Of a stretch of DNA of 64,000 bases, positions 37,702-48,250 are shown one piece after another. The stretch is from Zelonia costaricensis. Its lineage: Eukaryota > Euglenozoa > Kinetoplastea > Trypanosomatida > Trypanosomatidae. Made by a program: the position numbers and the translations under genes. The stretch is from the NCBI GenBank assembly GCA_030849075.1, contig JASAOO010003552.1, positions 62,001-126,000 of the forward strand. The letters are read 5' to 3'. Below the pieces are notes generated by a model that was given only the letters and a program-made list of their open reading frames with translations, made no database searches and was not told where the DNA came from. The number at the start of each line of letters is the position of its first letter. Position 1 is the first letter of the stretch.

Positions 37702-39201
37702 ATGTCAGCAAGCGCCACGGACGCCAGCGCAGCGGCCGCCGTGCCGCCCGCGCCGGCGCGCAACCGCCTCGGTCTCACCAACTTGCAGACGCGCACCATC
37801 ACCATCTGCATCGTCGGCCCCACCGTCGTCGCCTTTGGTGCCTACTCAGAGAGCTGCGCCACGCTCCTCGTATTCTTCGTAACCTTCATGTGCGGCATAG
37901 AGTGGAGCGGCGTGAAGCGGCACCTCAAGGTGGCGCTGCTCATGTCCATGGAGAGCAGCGGCGCGGCGGGGGCGACGGGGGTCGCTTCCGGGTCGCCTGT
38001 CTCGCCGCTGCGCGCTCTCGTGGCGCCGCCGCCGCCCCCTTCGCCCTTTATCGACGGGGTGCCGCTGTGCCCGGAAGAGTACGCGCTGCCGGTGGCACCC
38101 ATCTCCCTCTACAACACCGTCAAGCACCTCGGCTGGGCGCTGCTCACCTTCGCCGCGTACTCTGGTGAGGTGGCCTTTGTGACGATGTTCGAGTTTTACT
38201 TCCTTGTCTTCGTTGTGGTGACGCTGACGGCGCACAACCGGCTGGAGGTCAAGGTAGAGAAGGCAATGGAGCGGCTGGGGCAGCAGCTCACCCACGGCTC
38301 GCAGAACGCAACGCCACGGAGCACTGGCAAGGACAGCCGCGCAGGCGGTACAGCCAAAAGCGCCACCGGCGGGACCGGAAGCGCCAAGGCAAAGCCGCTA
38401 CTCTCGCTGGCCGACCCAGCACTCTCGCGAGAGGCCCGCGTGGCCAAGGCGCAGCGGAACTACTTTCTTTCCATGGAGCTGCACATGTTCGCGGAGCGGC
38501 AGCCCACGGAGCAGTTCCTGGACTTCTGCCTCGACATCTTCGGTATTCTCTGGATCGCCGGCATTACCACGCCCGTCTTCGTCTACCACATCCCCAACGT
38601 TGGCGTTCCGTGGCTCGCCTCCACGTTGATTGGCAACTTCGTGAACGACATCGCTGCGCTGGTGGTGGGGCGCAGTCTCAAGGCGCTGCGGGAGCGCTAC
38701 GGGAGGGTGTACGACGTCACTGGCGAGGCCGGCGCGGCGGGGACGAAGCGGCCTGTGTCGGAGGCGAGTGCTCTGGTGCGGCTGCTCCTGCGCGGCCCCC
38801 ATCACCTTTACCGCGCCATCAGTCCGAACAAGTCGGTGGAGGGCGCTGTCGCCGGCGTGATCATGAACGCGGTGAGCTTTGCTGGGCTGCAGTACTGGCT
38901 CTACAGCTCTGTTTTTGATGCCCCCGCCACCGACGTCGTCGCCCCGGAGTACCAGCACGTCGGGCTGTGGTTCCTCCTCGGTCTCATCATGGGCGTGCTT
39001 GGCGTCTGCGGTGACCTGCTGCAGTCGCTGCTGAAGCGCGCGGCACGGGTGAAGGATGCGGGGTTCATTATTCCCGGGCACGGCGGGATGCTGGACCGCG
39101 TGGATGGCATGCTTTTGGTGTTTCCCTTCATGTACTGCTCTCTTCGCGCCATCACGCGCCTCTCCAGCGCTGCGGGGGATCAGCGGTCCTTCTTCGCTTA
39201 G
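37702..39201 (+). CDS. CDS: Phosphatidate cytidylyltransferase (CDP-diacylglycerol synthase)
   Basis: The enzyme makes CDP-diacylglycerol from phosphatidic acid and CTP, the precursor of phosphatidylinositol, phosphatidylglycerol and cardiolipin, in the ER membrane. The 499-residue product has eight or nine hydrophobic segments. Signature residues are intact: SPNKSVEG (374-381), Gly437-Asp438, Lys445-Arg446, Lys451-Asp452 and the PROSITE block ending GHGGMLDRVD (459-468) with the metal-binding aspartates Asp465 and Asp468. The product is of usual eukaryotic length despite an Ala-rich N-terminus and a hydrophilic loop at about 190-260 (Ser/Thr/Gly/Lys-rich) between the membrane segments. The start is the ATG at 37702; a GTG upstream lies on the splice site. 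Confidence 0.95.
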   Translation: MSASATDASAAAAVPPAPARNRLGLTNLQTRTITICIVGPTVVAFGAYSESCATLLVFFVTFMCGIEWSGVKRHLKVALLMSMESSGAAGATGVASGSPVSPLRALVAPPPPPSPFIDGVPLCPEEYALPVAPISLYNTVKHLGWALLTFAAYSGEVAFVTMFEFYFLVFVVVTLTAHNRLEVKVEKAMERLGQQLTHGSQNATPRSTGKDSRAGGTAKSATGGTGSAKAKPLLSLADPALSREARVAKAQRNYFLSMELHMFAERQPTEQFLDFCLDIFGILWIAGITTPVFVYHIPNVGVPWLASTLIGNFVNDIAALVVGRSLKALRERYGRVYDVTGEAGAAGTKRPVSEASALVRLLLRGPHHLYRAISPNKSVEGAVAGVIMNAVSFAGLQYWLYSSVFDAPATDVVAPEYQHVGLWFLLGLIMGVLGVCGDLLQSLLKRAARVKDAGFIIPGHGGMLDRVDGMLLVFPFMYCSLRAITRLSSAAGDQRSFFA

Positions 39202-41047
39202 GCGCTGCTGTTTGTTGACGGCCCGAGTGCGCGGCGTGCTCTCGCCGCGGCCGCTTCTGCTCGCTGGCAGCGCACACCTCTTCCAATCGTTTGATGGAGA
39301 GACAAACGCGCCGACCACGACTTGGGGGGAACCGCAGAGCGTGAGAGAACGAAAGGGAGGAGGAGAAGCATTCCCAACTGAGAAGGCGGCAGGTGCGGCT
39401 CGTGGCACCAACGGGACTACCGTGTGGCCTCGCTGTCGGGGTGCGCACATGAATGAATCTGCTCGTGTGCGTGCTTTGTTTCGCCCTTCTTTCAAGTTGT
39501 GTTGGGAGGCTGTCGATCTTCCGCCCCCCTCCCCTCCTCCTCCCTCCTTCCTTCCCGGCTCATCAACAAGCTGGCCCCCCCCCCCGTTCCTCCCCCTTTT
39601 GTGTCGTGAAGCAGAGCAGGAAGGACTGGGTTGTGTGGCGCGGTTTAGTTTGTTGCGCTCTCTCTGGCTGGAAGGCAGCCGTTGATGTGGGGTGCGGTGT
39701 ACGTCTGCCTTCAGTTTTCCCTATGTTGACATGCACACTCGCACGCGATTCACTCTAGGTGCATCTGTCTACCTGGTTCTGCCTGGGTCTGTGTGTATCT
39801 CCATGCGCTTGTGGGTGACGAAAGGTTTGCCTTTCTATCACTACAGGGAAAAGAGGATGAGACGGGGAGCTCGCAGAGTCCCGTGCGCTGGGAAAGCACG
39901 AGTCCGATTTCCTAGCTGCGAACCGCGCCTTTCTCCCCTCTCGTGCCACCCAGCGTCCCCCCCGTTTTGTGGGTTTCCTTTGCATGCAGTCGCTGGCACA
40001 GTGCCGGATGCGCACACGTACCCTCGCACCCTCCACACAGACGCACACACACCCACACACACACACACGCAACCAAGCAGTTCGCACGTGTGCGGCGGCA
40101 CACACAAAATTCAAAGCAAAACCAAAGCAAATCGCAACAGAGACAGCCGTAAGACTCAGAACCCCAACCCACCTTTGACGAAAGACATGGGCGACAAGAA
40201 AGGTGCGAGCGTGAATACCGAGCCCTTGTGCGCGAGGGAGCCTGCTCGCGCAGATGAGAATTAGAGGATGGGGGAGGGAGGGAGGGAGGGAGGGGAGGGC
40301 GCTGCTGGCTGCTCTTCACCACACTCCACGCACTTCAGCAGTCGGTCTGCTTGCTTGGAAAAAGCCAGCCTTTTTCTGGGAGTGCGGCGACGCCGACTTC
40401 CTCGTAGCGCCGGTAAACGGTATTCTCGCCACGTGACGGCGCTTTACTATTGGCCAGCTGTGCGGCACTCTCAACACGACTCTTGCGCACCACGCACACT
40501 TCCTTGCTCCCCGCCCCCCTTTTCTTCTCTCGTTCTCTTGACGTTGACGTTGTCTTCGCATTGCGGTTGTCACCAATCGAAGCAGCTGCGCACCAGAGCA
40601 CCTGTACTGCATTCTTGCACACATACCTCACATCAACCTTGCTTAGCCCCCCCCCCCCCCACCCAAAACGAAGAAAAGAAGCTTCTCACAAGGATTGGTT
40701 CAAGGCCACCCGTTGCGCACGCGAACCTGTGCTGTATATACCAACACGCACGCGCGCTTACGGTCACTCGCCTGAAGAAGCGTCTGCCACGCCGCCACAC
40801 ACTCCGCGACAGCGCTCTTTGGGGTTTTCTCTCTTCGTTGCCCAGCTTGTGATTCATCTGACAGGCGTGTGTGTGTGTGTGTGTGTGCATTGCTGCGCCG
40901 ACTCTGCTGCACTCCTCCTGCACTGTGCCTGCTACGGTGCAGTCTCGTGTTTTTTTCTCTCTTGGGCGCCCGTGCGTGCACAAAGGGGCGGTCAGCGGTT
41001 CAGCACGGCTCTCGGTGGGTCGACGGCTTCCCCTTTGCTCGGCAGAC
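39202..41047. other. Spacer with G-run array and C run
   Basis: No gene is visible. It contains AC tracts (40036-40068), a G-run array at 40270-40299 (listed separately), a 14-base C run at 40647-40660 and a GT tract at 40866-40889 shortly before the next gene. The frame of the next gene is open to 40871, but the extension begins inside the GT tract and is judged non-coding. Confidence 0.55.
40270..40299 (+). repeat. G-run array, candidate G-quadruplex
   Basis: Seven runs of three to five G are separated by single A bases within 30 bases. This exceeds the four-run requirement for an intramolecular G-quadruplex on the coding strand, so it could form in RNA as well as in DNA. Confidence 0.7.
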
Positions 41048-43225
41048 ATGACGCTCGGTGCGGAAGGGGCAGGCTCGCACACCGTTCCGAACGGTGCGCA
41101 GGAGCTACACGATCGCACCCACGTGTACCTCTCTTCCATCGCACCAGCGCTGGACTCGGTCGAAGCCCTGCTCGCGTCATGGGAACGCTTCCGGGCTGCA
41201 TCAGTGGCGGCAGCTGACGGTCTGCCGGAGCGCAGCACACTTCGCAGCGTGCGCATCGACGCCTACACCGTGCAGAAGCCGCCGCCCGCCGTCTCCGGCG
41301 CGGAGGTGGATGCGGCAGTGCGGCGCCTGACCGCGAAGGAGCTGAAAGCGCTGCACAATGAGTTCGAGCTGACGTGTGTGGATGACTTTGTGCTGATGCC
41401 GGAGGACTCGGCCGGCACCGGCGCGGCGCCAGCCGCCGTCGTCGCAGCCCGCACGGTGCACTTCGCCGACGACACGGACAACACGGACTGCGCGGACGGT
41501 GACGAGGCGAGCGGTGCGGGCGCCGGCGACGTCAAGCCGGTAAAGACAGCGGCGGAGGGCTTCATCGACATGTCTGCCACCTCGCGTGCGATGGCGCTGT
41601 TTGAGAGCGGCACGGTGACGATGGACGTCCTGCGGAGTGGGTGCGCTGCTCCGGCACTTTCTGAGGTTGCCACGGCGTTAGCGGGAAGTGACATCGCTGC
41701 CACCCGCACCCCGCCCGTGATCTCGCTCGAGCAGATGCCGCCCTCCAGCGTGAGCAACGGTCGGGCTGTTCTCGACAGCGAAGCTACTGGGCGTGGCGGT
41801 GGCGCGCATGCGAACGCGTACGGGCCCACCTCAGCTTCCAACGCCGCGCGTCAGCCCTCCGGCGCCGAGGCGGGGTGCACGGTGGAGCTAGAGTACACGG
41901 CCGACCACTGGATCCCCAGCTCGACCCGGCGGGCTCTGCAGGAGGACAGCAGCGCCACCATCACCGTCACCTCCGCCACGTTTGCGGCACCACCGCCGCC
42001 GCCACGGCAGGAGGAGCCGCATGTGGAGAGCGCGACGGAGAGTGAGGCGGAGGGGGATGAGGACGAGAGCCACTCCTTCACGACCTTCTCCCGCATGGCC
42101 CTCGCGAACGCGACGCGGCGCATGCGCACTGAGTCGACGGCTGCGACGGCGCTGTCGAACACCGCGGTGCCAGCTGCGGAGGCGACGGATGGCGAGGAGG
42201 AGGAGGGGTCGGTGGAGGCACGGGCAGTGAAGCCCCGCCCCGGCACCCCTCCCCCACCGCGCGGCGGCGCGGCGAGTCCAAAAGGGGCGGGGAGCGCACC
42301 GGTGCCACCGGCGACGCCGGCGCAGCCGACACGCAACATTGCGCGGGAGCGGGACGCCTTTGTGCGCATGCGGGTGCGCGACGTCTTGCTTGCCAACCGG
42401 GTGCGGGAGACCGACACGACGCTGCTCGGCGCGGCTTTCTTCGCCGAGATGGACAGGGCCTGGAACGCCGCGGCGGACCAGACGACGCCCGTGCTGCAGC
42501 GGCTGGACGACATGCTGTGCGAGTCCAGCGCGCTCCTGCACACGCTGGAGGTGATGGACCACGAAGCGTACCGGGAGCGGGTCATGGACCCCGCCCAGTA
42601 CCTCTGCGTGCCCCGCTACAGCGCGTCCTGTGCCTCGCCGGACTGCACGACGCCCTTCTCGACGACCGTGACTCGGGTGATGTGCGGGCGGTGCGGTCAG
42701 TTCTTCTGCCCCAAGTGCTGCAGAGAGCGCGGCCTCGGCCCGGATGTCCAGTGCGAGGGCAAGCGCTACTCGCTCGGGTGGGAGCCCCTGTGCCGCGTGT
42801 GTTTTGCGATGTGCTACGACTCGCAGCTGAAGGTCGTGGAGGAGCGGCGGCTGATGATCACGGACCGCCCCAGGAGCAACGGCAGCAACGGCAGCAACGG
42901 CAGCGGTGACCTGACCGGACTGGGCGAGTTCGACGAGGCGGCCGGCGCCCACCACGCCGCCGCAGGAGACTTGTCACTGAAGGAGGCGATTCTGTTTGGC
43001 GCGTACTGCGACGCGAACAACTGCCTCGGGGACGGGCTGCCGCCATTCTACGTCGCCCACCGCTCCGCCAACGAATGCGTTGCCTTCTGGGACATTCTTA
43101 CCTACCACTTTGCCAAGTCGCAGGGCACTCTGCGCCGCGGGTGGCAGAGCGCCGGCGGTATTGCGGCTAAGATGGTGAGCAGCGCCGCCCAGCTCGTCTC
43201 GCAGCGCAAGGCGACACTGCGGTAG
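41048..43225 (+). CDS. Protein with FYVE-like zinc finger
   Basis: The 725-residue product begins with about 100 residues of mostly helical sequence, followed by 370 residues of acidic and Ala/Ser/Pro-rich sequence. A zinc finger of four cysteine pairs lies at 528-585: Cys528/Cys533, Cys546/Cys549, Cys554/Cys557 and Cys582/Cys585. The centre, CGRCGQFFCPKC, has exact FYVE spacing. Two things are unusual: the first pair is C-x4-C instead of C-x2-C, and the basic RRHHCR patch that binds phosphatidylinositol 3-phosphate is replaced by TRVMCGR. Lipid binding is therefore doubtful. An Asn-Gly-Ser run (about 615-623) follows, then a conserved-looking C-terminal region. An endosomal role would be a guess. 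Confidence 0.72.
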   Translation: MTLGAEGAGSHTVPNGAQELHDRTHVYLSSIAPALDSVEALLASWERFRAASVAAADGLPERSTLRSVRIDAYTVQKPPPAVSGAEVDAAVRRLTAKELKALHNEFELTCVDDFVLMPEDSAGTGAAPAAVVAARTVHFADDTDNTDCADGDEASGAGAGDVKPVKTAAEGFIDMSATSRAMALFESGTVTMDVLRSGCAAPALSEVATALAGSDIAATRTPPVISLEQMPPSSVSNGRAVLDSEATGRGGGAHANAYGPTSASNAARQPSGAEAGCTVELEYTADHWIPSSTRRALQEDSSATITVTSATFAAPPPPPRQEEPHVESATESEAEGDEDESHSFTTFSRMALANATRRMRTESTAATALSNTAVPAAEATDGEEEEGSVEARAVKPRPGTPPPPRGGAASPKGAGSAPVPPATPAQPTRNIARERDAFVRMRVRDVLLANRVRETDTTLLGAAFFAEMDRAWNAAADQTTPVLQRLDDMLCESSALLHTLEVMDHEAYRERVMDPAQYLCVPRYSASCASPDCTTPFSTTVTRVMCGRCGQFFCPKCCRERGLGPDVQCEGKRYSLGWEPLCRVCFAMCYDSQLKVVEERRLMITDRPRSNGSNGSNGSGDLTGLGEFDEAAGAHHAAAGDLSLKEAILFGAYCDANNCLGDGLPPFYVAHRSANECVAFWDILTYHFAKSQGTLRRGWQSAGGIAAKMVSSAAQLVSQRKATLR

Positions 43226-45458
43226 ACCAATGGAAGGGTGGAAGAGGGTGCGTGGCGGTGGCGGCCCACCACACCTCGCTACATGTGCCAAGCCCGGCTC
43301 GTGTGCGCCTCGTGAACTGACCAAGGCACCGCGCTTGTGTGTGGCGACGCTGGTGTCACGGCACGGCTGATGAAACAGGGAGTGTCGTGATATGCCTGCG
43401 CGAAGCGTATCAGTCGCCACGTCTTGACCAACCTCGAAACGCTACGTCACACTCGCACACTCCAACCCACCACAACGCATCTTCTCTTCGCCCCCCTTTT
43501 TTTCTCGGCTTGACTTGAGCCTTGTTTGCGCACCGGAAGGTTGCCGAGTATCTGCAAGCGGCGAACCCTTTGCCCCAACCCTCCTCCCCTGCCGCACCGC
43601 CTCCGGCGCATCCGTGCTCGCACGCTCGTCTCTCTCTCTCTGCTGCCTTTTGTTTTCGTGCTTCAGTGAACCGCACGAGGAGCTCTGTTTGATTTGTTTG
43701 TCCGTTCGTCTCTGCTGCTCTATCTGGTCTGTTTGCGTCTTCTGGTGCGTGTGCCTTCTCTCCCCTGCCGTGTCTTGGTGGGTACTCATGCGTTCAGCTG
43801 ACACACACACACACAGACACAATCATGCAAGCGCGCGAAGTGTCGAGAGCACTTCTTCTGCTGTGTTTCTACCAGCTGTGTCCTGCTCGCGTGTGTTTGT
43901 CTACTGGTGTGGGCAAGTGAGCTGAGATGCGAAAGGAAGGAAGAGCGGGTCGGCACTTGACATCGCCGCTGCTCCTCAAAGCCCCCTCCCCCGCCCCGCT
44001 CTCACTGCTCCGCTGCCTTGTCGGCGGCAATTTCTGAAGTTATGCTTCGCTCACTCGCCGGACATGCATGAAGTGGCTGATGTCGCCTTGTCTTTTCACC
44101 TCTCTTTCTCTATCTGTTTGCTCTTGCCTTCCTCCTGCTTCCCCCCTCCCTCCCTCCTCCCTCTCGCGCCATGCGCCAGCTGCTGCTGTGACGAACCGGC
44201 GCACTTGCTCCCGAGGCCATAGAAAACGATGTTTGCGGGCGGTCGGATGCTCGTGTGGAGGTGCGCGCTTTGATTTGTGCCTCCGACTTGACCGTGTGAC
44301 GTTGCGGCGCTCCACTGCCCTACCGCGCTCGTGCGCACCTCTTCCGCTGCATCGCTGCGCCCTCGTTTCCCTCTTTTCCCCGTTTCTCCTCTGCCCTCTC
44401 GTGCGACTCTGCCGCGGTTTATCGGCACCTCTCCGCTAGCTGTTGATGCCTGATGTTGAACTTGTTTGTATGTGTGTCTGGGTAGCGTGCTCGTGTCTCC
44501 TGCTTGTGCTTGCTTTCTCTGTCTGCGCTTTCGACCCGTGCCCAGTCCCTCTCTCGTGCCCGTTGGCCGCTTGATGTCACTCTGAACACAACAAGAAGGA
44601 AAACCAAACACGCCTTGGTGCACGGGGTCGCCATGCAGCGATTCGCAGGCCCCACGCAAAGGTGGCGGAAAGGGGTGGTGGCACATTTGTGATGTGCGTT
44701 TGCTCGTCTTGCCCAGTGAGGCGGCCGGGGGTACGTGAGGGATGGGGCGAGGGAGGTCGCTCTCCACAACCCTTGTTCTCAGCCGCGTGCTTCACTGATG
44801 AGGAACGTCGAGGAGACATGCGCGGTGATGACGTTCTGGGCACGTGCTGGAGCGCGCGCGGGCTGGGCGGAGAAGGCACATTCTTTCGATTTCGTGAAGG
44901 GTGAAGTGGCCAACTAAAGAAGGTCTTGCGCTGCCCTTGCATACTCTGAAAGACTGAGCGCTATGCAGTGGGTCGGGCAATGTGAAGTTGCTCTGTTTAT
45001 TTTTTTTCGTTGCCGATGCACACGCCAACTCCGACGTCTCATTTGCGCCTCTTCACCTTTGTGTGGCGGCAACCCCCCCCCCCCCCCACCACCACCAACA
45101 CCCTCCCCACCCTCCCCCTTGTGCGATAATGCATGGGGTGCACAGAAAGAGAAGGGGCCAGCCAGCGACACGCACCTGCTGTGCCTCGCCTTCACCTATC
45201 CTCACACATTCACCCAGCCGCCTTTCGCTACACCCATTACAGCTCTGCAGTCCCTCTGCTTTCGCTCTGGACTTTTAGATTCTGTTTTCAACACGGAGTC
45301 GCCGCCTCGCACCAAGGGCAGCGCTAGACAGATACACACACTGACACCGACGAACCTCGTCGCCACCTTTGCAGGAGGCTTGCAGCTGCTCCTCTTCCAT
45401 ACACGCCGGCGCAAGCGAGCAAGGTGACAGGCACGCACGGGGCTGTCCCTCGACAGAG
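43226..45458. other. Spacer upstream of dynein assembly factor
   Basis: No gene is visible in 2.2 kb. Notable are an AC run (43801-43816), long C/T stretches (44095-44165), and a 15-base C run at 45073-45087 followed by ACC repeats. A short tract ending TTTGCAG (AG at 45373-45374) could be the splice acceptor of the next gene. Confidence 0.5.
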
Positions 45459-47348
45459 ATGCCGGTCAAGCCGCAGTTCACGTGGGAGCAGACGGGCGAG
45501 GATGTGCTGCTGCACGTCACCATCAAGGGCTGCAAGAAAGAGGCCGTCGATGTGCTCATCGCCGACGTCTTCGTCAAGGTTAACGCGCCGCCGCAGTACC
45601 TGCTCGCACTCGACCTCCTGCACGAGATCGACCCGGACAAGTCGACTAACTACTTCACCGACGCCGAGGACGGCATCCTGCTGCATGTAAAACTGCACAA
45701 GACGGATGCCGACCGCGTTTGGGATGCGTTGAGCCTGCGGCAGTCCTCGCTGGGCAAGCAGGAGCTTCTCCAGCGGCGTCAGGCCTCGTTGCAGCGGGCG
45801 GAGCAGCGGTACAGCGCGCAGCTCGACGCCCGCGTGTCGCAGCGTGAGGCGGAGAAGCGGCGCATGCTAGAGGCGCAGTGGGACGTGGAGAAGGCCCAGC
45901 GCACGCAGATTGAACAACGCGTCAAGGCCGAGAAGGACGCCGCGGAGACGGAGCTGTACGCGTGGGCGGACGGGCAGCCGAGCGCGTCGGCGGCAGGCCA
46001 GGCGACAACACCTGACGCGGCACGTAGCGTCGCCGCAAAGTCGGCTGCACCCGCGCCGCCGCAGTCCCCGGCAGACTTGTTTTCACGGTCAGCCGTCTCA
46101 GCCACCTCGTCCACGCCAGCGACAGCCGCCGCGTCGTCCTCGCCCCCGCCGGGGATTCGCCAAGCGGACACCGTGAATGTGACGATCGACTTCACGCCGA
46201 AGACCTTTGCGATGCCGACGCGGTCGCGCGGAGATGAGGAGTACTACCGCCAGAGCCGCTACAAGCCGGTCTCGATCGAGGACACGCCGATGTTCTGGAA
46301 GGAGCGGGCCGACAAGCACTACCGCGGCCACCAGTGGAAGGCCGCGGCGGACGCGTACTCGGAGTCGATCAAGCGCGATGGCGCCTTCCTGACGTGCGTC
46401 ATGAACCGCTCCGCCTGCTACCTGCAGCTAGCCGACTACAAGCGCGCCATCGAAGACTGCACGCTCGCGCTGACGATGCTGGCCAACACGCCGGCAAGCG
46501 AGGTGACGCAGGAGCGCTACCGCGGTCTCATGACGAAGCTGCACGCCCGCCGCGGCGCGGCGCACTGCTGGGCCGACGACTTGAAAAGCGGCGCCGCCGA
46601 TCTCCGCATGGCCGCCGCGTACCGGGACCCGACCAGCGACGAGGACGTGGCAGCCGACCTGGCGCACGTCGAGGCGCTCATGAAGGAGCGCGGCATCGTA
46701 GACGACGACGCGGCCCGCTCCGACCCGCTCGCCGCCCGCATGCAGGAGGCCGCTGCGCAGTACTACAAGGGCTCCTTCGACACGGCGGAGTCGGCCTACC
46801 GCGACGTGCTGGCCGAGGACACCTATCACGTCAAGGCGCAGGGCAACCTTGCGGCCACCCTGCTGCGCGCCGGCAAGTTCAAGCAGGCGCTGGAGGTGTG
46901 CGAGGGCATTGTGGGCTTCTGCGGCGAGGTGGCGGCCGCGCTGGAGCAGCCCGACGGTCTCGCGGGTGGACAGGCGGACAGCGATGACGACGACGATGCA
47001 GAGGAGGAGGAGGGGGCGGCGGCGGAGGCCGCTTCGGCATCGTCAGGGGCGGCGGATAGCAACAAGGATGCGCTGGTACGTCAGCGCCGTGCTGCGGCGA
47101 AGCGGCTGGCCGAGCAGAGCGGGCACGTCTACATGCTGCTCAAGGCCTACGTGCGCAGCGCCGCTGCCCTGTGTGGGATGAAAGAGTATCACAAGGCGCA
47201 CGCCTACCTCGAGCGCGCCCTCCGCATCACGCCGTACGACAACGACCTGCGTGACGACTGCAACCGACTGGCGGAGAAGATTCGCATGGACACCTTGGTG
47301 GCCGCGTCGGCGGGTGGCGCAGTGAGGCCACAGAAGGCCGCGGCATAG
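45459..47348 (+). CDS. DNAAF4: Dynein axonemal assembly factor 4-like protein (DYX1C1/DNAAF4)
   Basis: DNAAF4 is a cytoplasmic HSP90 co-chaperone needed to pre-assemble axonemal dynein arms. The 629-residue product opens with a CS (p23-like) domain, residues 1-95: FTWEQTGEDVLLHVTIKG, then DVFVKVNAPPQYLLALDL, as in human DNAAF4. A charged coiled coil follows (105-165, ending AETELYAW, where the human protein has KELEAW). The conserved IDFTPKTFAMPTR (about 244) precedes TPR motifs at about 278-340, 433-490 and 570-612. The human protein is 420 residues; here low-complexity linkers, one strongly acidic (about 505-535), add length. Start is the ATG at 45459, matching the MP start of relatives. 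Together with the docking-complex gene this supports motile flagellum functions. Confidence 0.88.
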   Translation: MPVKPQFTWEQTGEDVLLHVTIKGCKKEAVDVLIADVFVKVNAPPQYLLALDLLHEIDPDKSTNYFTDAEDGILLHVKLHKTDADRVWDALSLRQSSLGKQELLQRRQASLQRAEQRYSAQLDARVSQREAEKRRMLEAQWDVEKAQRTQIEQRVKAEKDAAETELYAWADGQPSASAAGQATTPDAARSVAAKSAAPAPPQSPADLFSRSAVSATSSTPATAAASSSPPPGIRQADTVNVTIDFTPKTFAMPTRSRGDEEYYRQSRYKPVSIEDTPMFWKERADKHYRGHQWKAAADAYSESIKRDGAFLTCVMNRSACYLQLADYKRAIEDCTLALTMLANTPASEVTQERYRGLMTKLHARRGAAHCWADDLKSGAADLRMAAAYRDPTSDEDVAADLAHVEALMKERGIVDDDAARSDPLAARMQEAAAQYYKGSFDTAESAYRDVLAEDTYHVKAQGNLAATLLRAGKFKQALEVCEGIVGFCGEVAAALEQPDGLAGGQADSDDDDDAEEEEGAAAEAASASSGAADSNKDALVRQRRAAAKRLAEQSGHVYMLLKAYVRSAAALCGMKEYHKAHAYLERALRITPYDNDLRDDCNRLAEKIRMDTLVAASAGGAVRPQKAAA

Positions 47349-48250
47349 TGTCGCGGGGCTGGGTGCGCTGCAGCGACGTCGCAGCGGCCCTTCTGGCGCT
47401 ACTGCTCGTAAGCGCGTTGCCACGGTGGGTGGGCGGAGTGCAGAAAGGAGTCCGACGGCGGTGCCCCGCATCGCCGGCGCTGTTCTTTCCGCCTGCGTAG
47501 GCTGCTCGACCAGAGCGGGACGCTTCTTCTCTCTCTCTCTCTCCCCGACGACACCGCATGGTGCGGCCGCTTCTCTCTTCTGTTCTGTCACTGATGTACA
47601 TAGCGAATCACGTGCGTGTGTCTATTCCTTCCCTGTGTGTGTTCCCCATCCACTGTGTGCCTTTCCCACGGCGGCAGTGGTGAGGTGGAGAGCGGAAAGC
47701 CAAAAGGTGCGCGCAGAAGAAAACACGAAAATGTCAGTGACACACACACACACAAAGCGCATCAGAGGTCGGCAAAGATGACGTGCAGCGCCTTTCACGG
47801 AGTTCCCCATGCTGGCTGTGGCGGTAGTGCGCACCGAGGCGCGTGAAGGCAGCAGTGGCGTGCAACAAGTGCAGTCGGGCAGCGACACGCCCGCTGCACG
47901 CTCTCTCCGTCGTCGCCGAGCCTCGGCTCTTCGGCACTTCTCCATGTCTGCTCCGCCGTCTCCTTTACCGTTCGACCTCCACTTCCCTTCCCCCCTCCTA
48001 TTGGGTGCTTTGTTGCCTTGAACAGCAAGGGAGGCAGTCACCTCATCCAGCACATCGTGCAGTAGCGCGACGGCCGTGGACGCTCCGCTGCAGGCTTCAC
48101 GGAGAGAGCACCGCGACAGTGCGTAGGTAAAGACAACATCTTCGAGCGCGGAGTTCAGACAGAGAAGGGTACAGACGCAGACCCAACAACACGCACACAC
48201 ACACAAAAAAAAAAACACATACCGACACGCGCATACGCTCGCTCATCTTC
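47349..48250. other. Spacer upstream of URI-like gene
   Basis: No gene is visible. Pyrimidine tract at about 47525-47545, AC run at 47737-47755, and AC run plus oligo-A at about 48190-48214 just before the next start. Confidence 0.5.

Noticed and set aside
40871..41047. 59-codon extension of the FYVE-like protein
   Set aside because: It starts inside the GT run (Cys-Val repeats) and contains tract-like sequence; the ATG at 41048 begins more typical coding sequence.
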